In this document: positions 6,153-12,287 of the stretch, piece by piece
How the letters are laid out: every line of letters starts with the position of its first letter
How positions within the stretch are numbered: position 1 is the stretch's first letter
Assembly (NCBI GenBank): GCA_017518785.1
Contig: JAFWUA010000122.1
Coordinates: forward strand, 1-12,367
Source of the DNA: Neisseriaceae bacterium
GTDB taxonomy: Bacteria; Pseudomonadota; Gammaproteobacteria; Burkholderiales; Neisseriaceae
DNA length: 12,367 bases
Direction: 5' to 3'
Notes under the pieces: generated by a model
Database searches by the model: none
What the model was told of the DNA's origin: nothing
The model's input: the letters and a program-made list of their open reading frames with translations, nothing else
Made by a program: the position numbers and the translations under genes

Positions 6153-7112
6153 ATGCAAAAACTAACATTTATATTAGACGGTTGGGAATTGCCTGATGAA
6201 TTTGTAGCTTTCCGGCAGACTTTACCTCATTTGCAAGTGCCTACTTTGGAAAAATGTATGCGTTTTGCCCAAAAAAATTTAGTTAAAAATTCATTGGTTT
6301 CACTTACTTTTACAGACAGTCTAAAAGAGTTAATTCGTAAAGATTTAAGTCTGCCGGAAAATATTTCTCTACATTTAATTGCCCCCATATCGCAATTTAT
6401 GGACATGCACTCCATGCAGGTGTTTTATGGTGATTCTTTGCAATTATCATGGACTGATGCGCATCGTTTGGTTAATCAAATAAATCAATTTTTGTGTAAT
6501 GATGGTTGTGAGTGTCATGTATATCGTCCGCATTTATGGGTTATTACTGGTTTGCATGCAAATAATTGGCAAGTTGATGATGTTTGGAGTTTAGAAGGGC
6601 GGGTTGATTCTAATATAAGGATTACAGGAAGTGATGCTTCAAAAATAATGCGTTTATTAACAGAATTGCAGATGTTATTGTTCTCGCAAAATAACGATGA
6701 ACGCAAAAATTTGCCACCGATTAACGGAGTATGGCTTTGGCAAGATACACATGGAGTAGCCCAAACTTCAAATACCATAATCGGCAATGCCAATTGGTTG
6801 CCGGAAAATGAAAATAATATTATTTGTTCTGAAATTAATTGGACAGATATTCAACATTTAATGAATAAACATAAAAACATCACTGTGTATAGCAGTAGGG
6901 CTAATCAAGCACTTTTGCAAGATGGTTTAATCTCTTACGCCGATTTTATCCAAAAATTTGATAGCAAGATTCTATCTAATGCTTTTGATGAATTGCTTTC
7001 CGGCAGACTATCCTGTTTATCCATTGTTGGAAAATATCATTCCTTGCAATTGAATAAATATTCAACATGGCGTTTTTGGCGTAAGAAATCTCAATTTATG
7101 GGGAGATTTTAA
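6153..7112 (+). CDS. RpfE-like conserved protein (COG4255-type) upstream of recJ
   Basis: The 319-residue cytoplasmic protein resembles the family annotated as regulatory protein RpfE or, loosely, phosphoglycerate mutase in Betaproteobacteria and Xanthomonas. Its biochemical role is not established. Diagnostic parts are the ADAHRLVNQINQFL helix near 106-119, HVYRPHLWVIT near 126-136, ELQMLLF near 171-177, and the signature NLPPINGVWLW at 186-196. In Xanthomonas rpfE also neighbours recJ, which supports the call. RecJ starts 5 bases after this stop, so the two are translationally close and surely cotranscribed. Start is ATG 6153; the Shine-Dalgarno is weak. The gene carries three exact DUS, which encode FRQT, SLPE and SGRL in different frames or strands, plus a degenerate copy at 6795-6806. 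Confidence 0.75.
   Translation: MQKLTFILDGWELPDEFVAFRQTLPHLQVPTLEKCMRFAQKNLVKNSLVSLTFTDSLKELIRKDLSLPENISLHLIAPISQFMDMHSMQVFYGDSLQLSWTDAHRLVNQINQFLCNDGCECHVYRPHLWVITGLHANNWQVDDVWSLEGRVDSNIRITGSDASKIMRLLTELQMLLFSQNNDERKNLPPINGVWLWQDTHGVAQTSNTIIGNANWLPENENNIICSEINWTDIQHLMNKHKNITVYSSRANQALLQDGLISYADFIQKFDSKILSNAFDELLSGRLSCLSIVGKYHSLQLNKYSTWRFWRKKSQFMGRF
6210..6221 (-). repeat. DUS-like 12-mer, exact copy, minus orientation
   Basis: TTCCGGCAGACT on the plus strand, in the rpfE-like gene, read as Phe-Arg-Gln-Thr. Flanks give AAGTCTGCCGGAAA on the minus strand. Confidence 0.85.
6348..6359 (+). repeat. DUS-like 12-mer, exact copy
   Basis: AGTCTGCCGGAA followed by AA, in the rpfE-like gene, read as Ser-Leu-Pro-Glu. 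Confidence 0.85.
6998..7009 (-). repeat. DUS-like 12-mer, exact copy, minus orientation
   Basis: TTCCGGCAGACT on the plus strand, near the 3' end of the rpfE-like gene, giving the Ser-Gly-Arg-Leu stretch in a different reading frame from the copy at 6210. Confidence 0.85.
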
Positions 7113-7117
7113 TTAAG

Positions 7118-8812
7118 ATGACCAATATTTCTACACGTCCAATTGATGAATCTGTATATCAAAATTTAATTCAAAGTGGTTTTGATGAATTAACTGCAAG
7201 GCTTTTAGCTGCACGTGGAGTGAATAATGCTTTTGATGCCGACAATAAGCTTTCCAATTTAATTCATTTTAAGCAATTAAAAAATATTGAAAAAGTTGCA
7301 AAGCGTTTGTGTTTGGCAATTAAAAGACGTGAAAATATCATAGTGATTGCCGATTACGATGCCGATGGTGCTACTGCTTGTGCTCTTGCTGTGCGTGGCA
7401 TTCGTGCTATGGGTGGTGTGGTAGATTATCTTGTTCCTAATCGATTTACTAATGGTTATGGAATTACTCCTGCTTTGGTTGATGAAGCACATTCTCGTAA
7501 TGCTAATTTACTTTTGACTGTGGATAATGGCATTGCGGCAGTGGACGCTGTTAATCATGCTAATAGTTTGGGTTTGGAAGTGATTGTAACCGATCATCAT
7601 CTTCCGGCAGACTCTTTACCTAATTGTTTAATCGTAAATCCTAATCAGCCAGATTGTCCATTTACTTGTAAATCATTAGCAGGTGTGGGGGTGATGTTTT
7701 ACGTTTTAATTGCTCTTCGAGATAGATTACGACAAGAAGATTATTTTAATAAACATAATCTGCCGGAAGTTAATTTGGCTGAATATTTGGACTTGGTAGC
7801 ATTAGGTACAATCGCCGATGTGGTGCGTTTGGAACACAATAATCGTATCTTGGTAAGTCAAGGTTTATCCCGAATTAGAAAAGGTAAAATGTGTTGTGGA
7901 ATTAAAGCATTGTTTCAAGTTTCACGGCGTGATTATCAACGTGCAAGAACTTATGATTTGGGATTCTTCATCGGTCCTCGTATAAATGCCGCTGGCAGAA
8001 TCGATGACATGGACATTGGCATACGTTGTCTATTAAGTGATGATGATGAAGAAGCTTTTGCTTTATCTGAACAATTAAATAGGCTTAATCAAGAACGCCG
8101 TTCAATCGAAAAAAATATGATAGATACTGCGTTAGTAATGCCAGAAATTCAATTGTCTGATGAAAAATATACTATCAGCGTTTTAGGAGAAAACTGGCAT
8201 GAAGGAGTTATTGGAATAGTAGCAGGGCGGTTGCGTGAAAAATTCTATCGTCCAACCATTGTATTTGCACGAAGTGAAAATGGACAACTCAAAGGTAGCG
8301 GACGCAGTATTGAACAATTAAATTTGCGTGATGCCATAGATTTGGTTCATAAGCTTCGTCCGGATTTAATTGTACGTTTTGGCGGACATGCTATGGCAGC
8401 TGGGTTAACCTTGCATCAAGATGCTTTTGCCGATTTTCAACAAACATTCGAAGAAGTAGTAAATAAAATGCTTTGCCAAGAAGATTTAGTTAGAGAATAT
8501 CGAACCGATGGCGGTTTGGATAATAGTGAATTAACTTTGGATAAAGTACGTCAATTATCAGAGCAAGTATGGGGGCAGGGCTTTGTTGAACCTATTTTTT
8601 GTAATGAATTTTACGTATTAAATCAAAAAACAGTAGGAAATGAACATCTTAAATTAATTTTACAAAAAGAAAATAATACTTTTGAAGCAATGATTTTTCG
8701 TTGTAATGAAACACTGCCGGAACATATTCGCATCGTATATCGTCCTGTTGCAAATTTATGGAAAGGCGGAGAGGAATTGCAGTTGTATATAGATTATTGG
8801 GAAGCTGTATAA
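7118..8812 (+). CDS. recJ: Single-stranded-DNA-specific 5'-3' exonuclease RecJ
   Basis: RecJ degrades single-stranded DNA 5' to 3' in recombination, mismatch repair and processing of stalled forks, using two metal ions. The 564 residues are full length. DHH-superfamily motifs are all present: D79-Y-D-A-D83-G (motif I), D136 in LLTVDNGIA, D159-H160-H161 in VTDHHLP, and LDLVALGTIADVV near 224-236. The DHHA1 half has GSGRSIEQLNLRDAI and RFGGHAMAAG (H424), and a C-terminal OB-like part ends in EELQLYIDYWEAV. Start is ATG 7118, with GGGGAG at 7100-7105 inside the end of the preceding gene. It forms an operon with the rpfE-like gene. One exact DUS (LPAD) and a one-mismatch copy (NLPE) lie inside, and a DUS inverted pair follows the stop. 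Confidence 0.97.
   Translation: MTNISTRPIDESVYQNLIQSGFDELTARLLAARGVNNAFDADNKLSNLIHFKQLKNIEKVAKRLCLAIKRRENIIVIADYDADGATACALAVRGIRAMGGVVDYLVPNRFTNGYGITPALVDEAHSRNANLLLTVDNGIAAVDAVNHANSLGLEVIVTDHHLPADSLPNCLIVNPNQPDCPFTCKSLAGVGVMFYVLIALRDRLRQEDYFNKHNLPEVNLAEYLDLVALGTIADVVRLEHNNRILVSQGLSRIRKGKMCCGIKALFQVSRRDYQRARTYDLGFFIGPRINAAGRIDDMDIGIRCLLSDDDEEAFALSEQLNRLNQERRSIEKNMIDTALVMPEIQLSDEKYTISVLGENWHEGVIGIVAGRLREKFYRPTIVFARSENGQLKGSGRSIEQLNLRDAIDLVHKLRPDLIVRFGGHAMAAGLTLHQDAFADFQQTFEEVVNKMLCQEDLVREYRTDGGLDNSELTLDKVRQLSEQVWGQGFVEPIFCNEFYVLNQKTVGNEHLKLILQKENNTFEAMIFRCNETLPEHIRIVYRPVANLWKGGEELQLYIDYWEAV
7602..7613 (-). repeat. DUS-like 12-mer, exact copy, minus orientation, in recJ
   Basis: TTCCGGCAGACT on the plus strand, just after the DHH codons, encoding the Leu-Pro-Ala-Asp part of HHLPADSLP. 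This is the third possible frame for a reversed copy. Confidence 0.85.
7757..7768 (+). repeat. DUS-like 12-mer, one mismatch, in recJ
   Basis: AATCTGCCGGAA differs at position 2 only and encodes Asn-Leu-Pro-Glu. The A at position 2 allows Asn where the exact copy gives Ser. Confidence 0.6.
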
Positions 8813-8818
8813 AAAAAT

Positions 8819-8865
8819 AGTCTGCCGGAAAAGATTACATTAGATATAATATCTTCCGGCAGACT
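8819..8865. repeat. Inverted DUS pair after recJ, probable terminator
   Basis: An exact plus copy (8819-8830) and an exact minus copy (8854-8865) face each other across 23 bases, giving a perfect 12-base stem that starts 6 bases after the recJ stop. Inverted DUS pairs serve as terminators in Neisseria. Here the only T-run is on the minus-strand side (A-run 8812-8817 on plus), and the plus-strand side lacks one. Confidence 0.8.
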
Positions 8866-8895
8866 TAAATTAATTAAAGATTGGAATATTTGATA

Positions 8896-9606
8896 ATGAT
8901 GTCATTGGAAATTAACTTTACATTATTTTTAATGATGTTTAGTACTTTTTTGATTTTTATTAATTATCGTGCTAAACAACATTTTTTAATTAATCGTTAT
9001 CAATGGAGAAACTTAAAAATCCCTAATTCATTATTTGAGGAAGAATGTTATTTAGAAGCACAAGAATTAGTAAAATATATTGACTTTTGGCAACCTATAT
9101 TTTATACCATAGGATTTATTGTTTCAGGTTTTACATTAGTTTTAAGTTTATTTAGTTTTATTGGATTATTTTTAAATTTACATTTACATTTTTTGCGTAT
9201 TCCTTATTTAGGTTTAGCAGGTGTGTTTTTAATGATTGGTAGCGTTATCTGGAATAATCCTCGTGGTGTTATGGGAGCTTTTTTTGGTGAAAATGTCACA
9301 TTTAATCAACGTTATCGTTGGTTAATTGACTATTTTAATCCGCAAAAAGGAGAATATTTTACATCTTCTGTAAATAACACTTGGGAACCTCATAAAACTT
9401 GGGCGTATGATATTGCAATTAAATCAAGAATTATATTTTTTATTTTATTTTATAGTGGTTTTTTTATATTTAGTTTTTCATTCTTTTTTGATACATGGTT
9501 TCATCAAACTATGGTAGAAGATACTCGTGATGTAATTGCTATGTTTGCAGTGTCTTTTCTTCTAATGATTATCGCTTGTTTAGAAGAATCTGATAATGGG
9601 AGGTAA
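8896..9606 (+). CDS. Multi-pass membrane protein of unknown function
   Basis: I do not recognise the family. The 236-residue product has about five hydrophobic segments: near 6-24 (NFTLFLMMFSTFLIFINY), 62-90 (long enough for one or two passes), about 95-115 (YLGLAGVFLMIGSVIW), about 177-200 (IIFFILFYSGFFIFSFSFFF) and about 211-229 (AMFAVSFLLMIIACL). Between the third and fourth lies a soluble loop with NNPRGVMGAFFGENVTFNQRYRWLIDYFNPQKGEYF and NTWEPHKTW. ATG 8896 is preferred over an upstream in-frame TTG at 8881, because TTGGAA at 8881-8886 can act as its ribosome binding site 9-10 bases upstream. It is very AT-rich and contains no DUS. It sits between the DUS hairpin and a repeat-bearing gap, so it is probably transcribed alone or by read-through from recJ. 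Confidence 0.7.
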   Translation: MMSLEINFTLFLMMFSTFLIFINYRAKQHFLINRYQWRNLKIPNSLFEEECYLEAQELVKYIDFWQPIFYTIGFIVSGFTLVLSLFSFIGLFLNLHLHFLRIPYLGLAGVFLMIGSVIWNNPRGVMGAFFGENVTFNQRYRWLIDYFNPQKGEYFTSSVNNTWEPHKTWAYDIAIKSRIIFFILFYSGFFIFSFSFFFDTWFHQTMVEDTRDVIAMFAVSFLLMIIACLEESDNGR

Positions 9607-9610
9607 ATTA

Positions 9611-9713
9611 AAACCTTTGAAAAACCCATCATTCTGACCCTGACCCAGTGAAGTGGAAGAATCTAATTTTATTTTTGTCATTACTCGTCATTCGTAAGCG
9701 TTGCGAAGAATCT
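9611..9713. repeat. Short interspersed repeat units in the gap after the membrane protein gene
   Basis: Two related units occur, CATTCTGAC...GAAGAATCT (9630-9664) and GTCATTCGTAAGCG..GCGAAGAATCT (9687-9713). Both start near CATTC and end in GAAGAATCT. The second folds as TTCGTAA / TTGCGAA around GCG. The left edge, AAACCTTTGAAAAACCCATCATT at 9611-9633, resembles the left part of the element at 12196. The 292 bases from 9607 to 9898 otherwise hold a possible terminator at 9755-9804 and AT-rich DNA with no gene I can support. Confidence 0.45.
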
Positions 9714-9754
9714 TTATAAAATTATTAAACATTCAAAAAACAATGTTCAAACGA

Positions 9755-9804
9755 AATTAGATAATAAAAAATTTAACATAATACATATTATCTGAATTTT
9801 TTTT
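9755..9804 (+). terminator. Possible AT-rich terminator
   Basis: AATTAGATAATA (9755-9766) pairs with TATTATCT-G-AATT (9786-9798) with one bulged G and a 19-base loop, and runs into eight T (9797-9804). The stem is almost all A-T, so it would be weak. It is placed to end transcription from the membrane protein gene. Confidence 0.35.
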
Positions 9805-9898
9805 ACTCATATCACAAGAAGTTTAGTTGATAGCAATTATCACAAAGAGACACTCCTGCAAAACTATAATCCTTGTTTTTGATTTACACACGCTTCAT

Positions 9899-10906
9899 CT
9901 ACAAAGAGTCGTTATTTTGTAAGACTCGATTAGGTAAATATTCACGCATTTCTTCAACACTCATTTGTGCTGACAAGGCAATATTTAATTTTGCCAAAGC
10001 ATTTTCTGGGGTTAAAAATCCACCATTAATCGCACCAGCATTACTTATTGTTTGATTTTGTGCATAACGAGTTGATGCTTCACCGTGCAAATTTTGGCTA
10101 ATATTTAGGATAATTTTTCCTTGATTGCAAAAATTTTTTACTGCGTTAATAAAACGTTTATTATCAGGAACATTACCATTACCAAATGATTGCAAAATCA
10201 TGGCATCACATTTATTTTCTTCAAGAATTTCGCTGATAATATCAAGCGAAAATCCTGGCATTAAATATGCAGATGCAATGCGTAAATTGGGATTAAGTAT
10301 TTGAAATTTTTTGGGTATTGTAGGTTTTTCAATTTTACTTAAAAATTGCCATTGTCCTTTTGTGTATTCTGCATACGGTTGTTTAAAAATTGCTGCAAAT
10401 CCGTTGTTATTAATTGTAGATATTTTCCGGCAGTATGCCGGATTAAATAAATGATTAGCAAAAACTATTCCGGTGCCACGAAAGTTAATACCAGTTGCTA
10501 AAATCGCACACAGCAAATTATGACTTGCATCAGAATTTTTTTCATCCCATGTTTTTTGAGAACCCGTAAAAATCAATGACTTATCTTGATTTGTAAAAAG
10601 AATATTAAATAAAGCAGCACTATATGCCATAGTATCCGTACCATGTAATACAATTACTTTATCATAATTTTCAAATAGTTGAGTAATTTTATTTTGCCAG
10701 TTTAGCCAGTGTTGTGGTGTGATACAAGATGAATCAATTAGTTGTTCTTCAATAGACCAAGAAATTTGATTATGCCATTTATATTTTTCTAATAATGACG
10801 CAACTTTTTCTGGCAGATTAGAATCTGATGCCAAACCATTATTAGTGCCAATCATACCAATGGTACCACCAGTATATAAAATGGCTATTTTATTGTAATT
10901 ATTCAT
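9899..10906 (-). CDS. ansA: L-asparaginase, type I (cytoplasmic)
   Basis: This enzyme hydrolyses L-asparagine to aspartate and ammonia. The 335 residues start at ATG 10906-10904 on the minus strand, with AGGAAA just upstream. An extension to 10966 would add 20 residues across a DUS and hide this site, so I reject it. No signal peptide is present, fitting the cytoplasmic class. Motifs are TGGTIG with nucleophile T15, DSS at 58-60, HGTDTMAYSA with T90-D91, FTGSQ near 113-117, and NSDASHNL. K161 in RKIST is the likely catalytic lysine, by alignment with Neisseria-type enzymes from memory. The gene is divergent from the PLP enzyme at 10998, with 91 bases between starts. Two degenerate DUS (10425-10436 and 10808-10819) lie inside. 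The product aspartate feeds the pathway that Asd serves, though the genes are far apart. Confidence 0.9.
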   Translation of the reverse strand: MNNYNKIAILYTGGTIGMIGTNNGLASDSNLPEKVASLLEKYKWHNQISWSIEEQLIDSSCITPQHWLNWQNKITQLFENYDKVIVLHGTDTMAYSAALFNILFTNQDKSLIFTGSQKTWDEKNSDASHNLLCAILATGINFRGTGIVFANHLFNPAYCRKISTINNNGFAAIFKQPYAEYTKGQWQFLSKIEKPTIPKKFQILNPNLRIASAYLMPGFSLDIISEILEENKCDAMILQSFGNGNVPDNKRFINAVKNFCNQGKIILNISQNLHGEASTRYAQNQTISNAGAINGGFLTPENALAKLNIALSAQMSVEEMREYLPNRVLQNNDSL

Positions 10907-10931
10907 ATTTTTTCCTATATTTAATATTAAT

Positions 10932-10943
10932 AGTCTGCCGGAA
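10932..10943 (+). repeat. DUS-like 12-mer, exact copy, in the divergent ansA-PLP enzyme intergenic region
   Basis: AGTCTGCCGGAA followed by AC. It sits 26 bases upstream of ansA and 13 bases before a TATAAT (10956-10961) that could be the -10 box of the plus-strand gene. If so, the -35 position falls inside the DUS and has a poor match to TTGACA. Confidence 0.85.
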
Positions 10944-10997
10944 ACATTTATTATATATAATATCAACTTCCTTTAATTCATCAAGAGAGATTAATAA

Positions 10998-12152
10998 ATG
11001 AAATTTGCTACACAAAGTATACATGCCGCTTACAATCCCGAAGAACATTTACGTTCAATTATGCCACCAATTTATCAAAATACCCTATTTTCAATGAAAC
11101 ATATTGGTGAAGATATTCCTTTTCGTTACAGTAGGTTAAGTAACCCTACTCGTCAAATTTTAGAAGATACTATGGCACAATTAGAACATGGTTTTGGCGG
11201 TTTGGCATTTAGTAGCGGAATTGCCGCAATCGATACCATATTCCGTACCATACTGCGTCCTGGTGATACCATAGTTGCAACCGAAGATTTATACGGTGGA
11301 ACCTTTGATTTATTACAAGAAGTATATATTCCATGGGGAGTGAAAGTTATTTTTGCCGACTTGCGTAATGTGGATAATTTGGAAAAAATTTTATTACGCG
11401 AAACTGTGAAATTATTATGGTTAGAAACCCCAAGCAATCCCCTTTTACATATAACTGATACCGTAAAATTATCCGAATGTGCCCATAAATACGGAGTTTA
11501 TGTGGGTATGGATAATACTTTTGCTACGCCCTATTTTCAAAATCCTTTACTACAAGGTTGTGATGTAGTTGCACATTCTGCAACAAAATATTTATGCGGA
11601 CATTCAGATGTATTAATGGGAATTGTAGTTGCAAAAAATAAAGAAGATTTCAATAAGTTACGTTCAATGCAAGTGCATACTGGTGCAATTGCTTCACCAA
11701 TGGATTGTGCTTTTGTTTTACGCGGAATTAAAACTCTAACTATACGTATGGATAAACATCAAGAAAATGCACAAATTATCGCAGAACGCCTTACTCAACA
11801 TTCTGCAATTGAAAAAGTTTTCTATCCTGGTCTGCCCAATCACGAAGGTCACAAAATTGCTTGTGAACAAATGAGTGGATTTGGTGGGGTTGTATCGGTA
11901 TATCTAAAATCCAATACAAGAGAAGCTGCTAATACCTTGATTAGTAATCTAAAAATAATTCAATTAGCATCAAGTTTGGGAGGTGTGGAAAGTTTAATTA
12001 ACCATTCTTTCACTCAATCTCATAGCGGTATGTCGAAAGAAATAAAAGAAAAATTGGGAATCAAGGAAGGATTATTACGTTTTTCCATAGGAATTGAAGA
12101 TGTGGAGGATATTTGGGAGGATATAACACAGGCATTATCAAAAATAAAATAA
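10998..12152 (+). CDS. Cystathionine gamma-synthase/lyase-family PLP enzyme
   Basis: This is a fold-type I pyridoxal-phosphate enzyme of trans-sulfuration or methionine synthesis: cystathionine gamma-synthase, gamma-lyase or beta-lyase. The 384 residues are full length. Visible residues are Y44 and R46 in YSRLSNPTR (phosphate of the partner subunit's PLP), SSGIAAIDT near 73-81, LETPSNPLL, D172 in VGMDNTFATPYF, and the Schiff-base lysine K197 in HSATKYLCGHSD. SSLGGVESLI and GLLRFSIGIED near the C-terminus favour the gamma-synthase/lyase branch over E. coli-type MetC, which has SWGG. However SFTQSHSGMS replaces the usual HPA.MTH, so the exact reaction stays open. Start is ATG 10998 with GAGAGA 7-8 bases upstream. 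It is transcribed away from ansA and followed by a DUS pair. Confidence 0.9.
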   Translation: MKFATQSIHAAYNPEEHLRSIMPPIYQNTLFSMKHIGEDIPFRYSRLSNPTRQILEDTMAQLEHGFGGLAFSSGIAAIDTIFRTILRPGDTIVATEDLYGGTFDLLQEVYIPWGVKVIFADLRNVDNLEKILLRETVKLLWLETPSNPLLHITDTVKLSECAHKYGVYVGMDNTFATPYFQNPLLQGCDVVAHSATKYLCGHSDVLMGIVVAKNKEDFNKLRSMQVHTGAIASPMDCAFVLRGIKTLTIRMDKHQENAQIIAERLTQHSAIEKVFYPGLPNHEGHKIACEQMSGFGGVVSVYLKSNTREAANTLISNLKIIQLASSLGGVESLINHSFTQSHSGMSKEIKEKLGIKEGLLRFSIGIEDVEDIWEDITQALSKIK

Positions 12153-12161
12153 AATTATTAT

Positions 12162-12195
12162 AAGTCTGCCAGAAAGATATTTTTCCGGCAGACTT
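12162..12195. repeat. Inverted DUS pair after the PLP enzyme gene, probable terminator
   Basis: A one-mismatch plus copy AGTCTGCCAGAA (12163-12174) faces an exact minus copy (12183-12194), giving arms of 14 bases with one mismatch and a 6-base loop, 10 bases after the stop. In plus-strand RNA the mismatch is A-C. In minus-strand RNA it is a G-U wobble. Confidence 0.75.
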
Positions 12196-12280
12196 AACCC
12201 TTTGCAAAACCTACTTTTTACCCATTCGTCATTATGAATTTTTCTACGAAAAATTCATAATGACTGTTTTTGCAAAGGTT
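12196..12280. mobile_element. MITE-like inverted-repeat element, about 85 bases
   Basis: Outer ends are AACCCTTTGCAAAA (12196-12209) and TTTTGCAAAGGTT (12268-12280), with a perfect 11-base match CCTTTGCAAAA/TTTTGCAAAGG. Inside is a 17-base perfect stem, GTCATTATGAATTTTTC (12228-12244) and its complement (12248-12264), with loop TAC. It encodes nothing. ACCTTTGCAAAA resembles terminal repeats of IS5-group elements in Neisseria as I recall them, so it may be a non-autonomous derivative. A clear target duplication was not found. Confidence 0.5.
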
Positions 12281-12287
12281 TCAATCT

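Noticed and set aside
9873..10055. Short plus-strand open frame opposite the 3' end of ansA
   Set aside because: It is antisense to well-supported coding sequence and has no recognisable domain or ribosome binding site.
10424..10486. Apparent loss of the catalytic lysine in the asparaginase (Thr at the position aligned to E. coli AnsA K163)
   Set aside because: Ungapped alignment to E. coli puts Thr there, but K161 lies three residues earlier in RKIST. Neisseria-type enzymes, as I recall them, have the same K-x-S-T spacing, so the lysine is probably present.
10907..10966. N-terminal extension of ansA to an upstream ATG at 10966
   Set aside because: It would translate through the DUS. The internal ATG at 10906 has a good AGGAAA site and starts directly at the family N-terminus KIAILYTGGT.
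11829..11840. GGTCTGCCCAAT in the PLP-enzyme gene as a further DUS
   Set aside because: It shares GTCTGCC but fails in the GGAA half with several mismatches, which makes chance likely.
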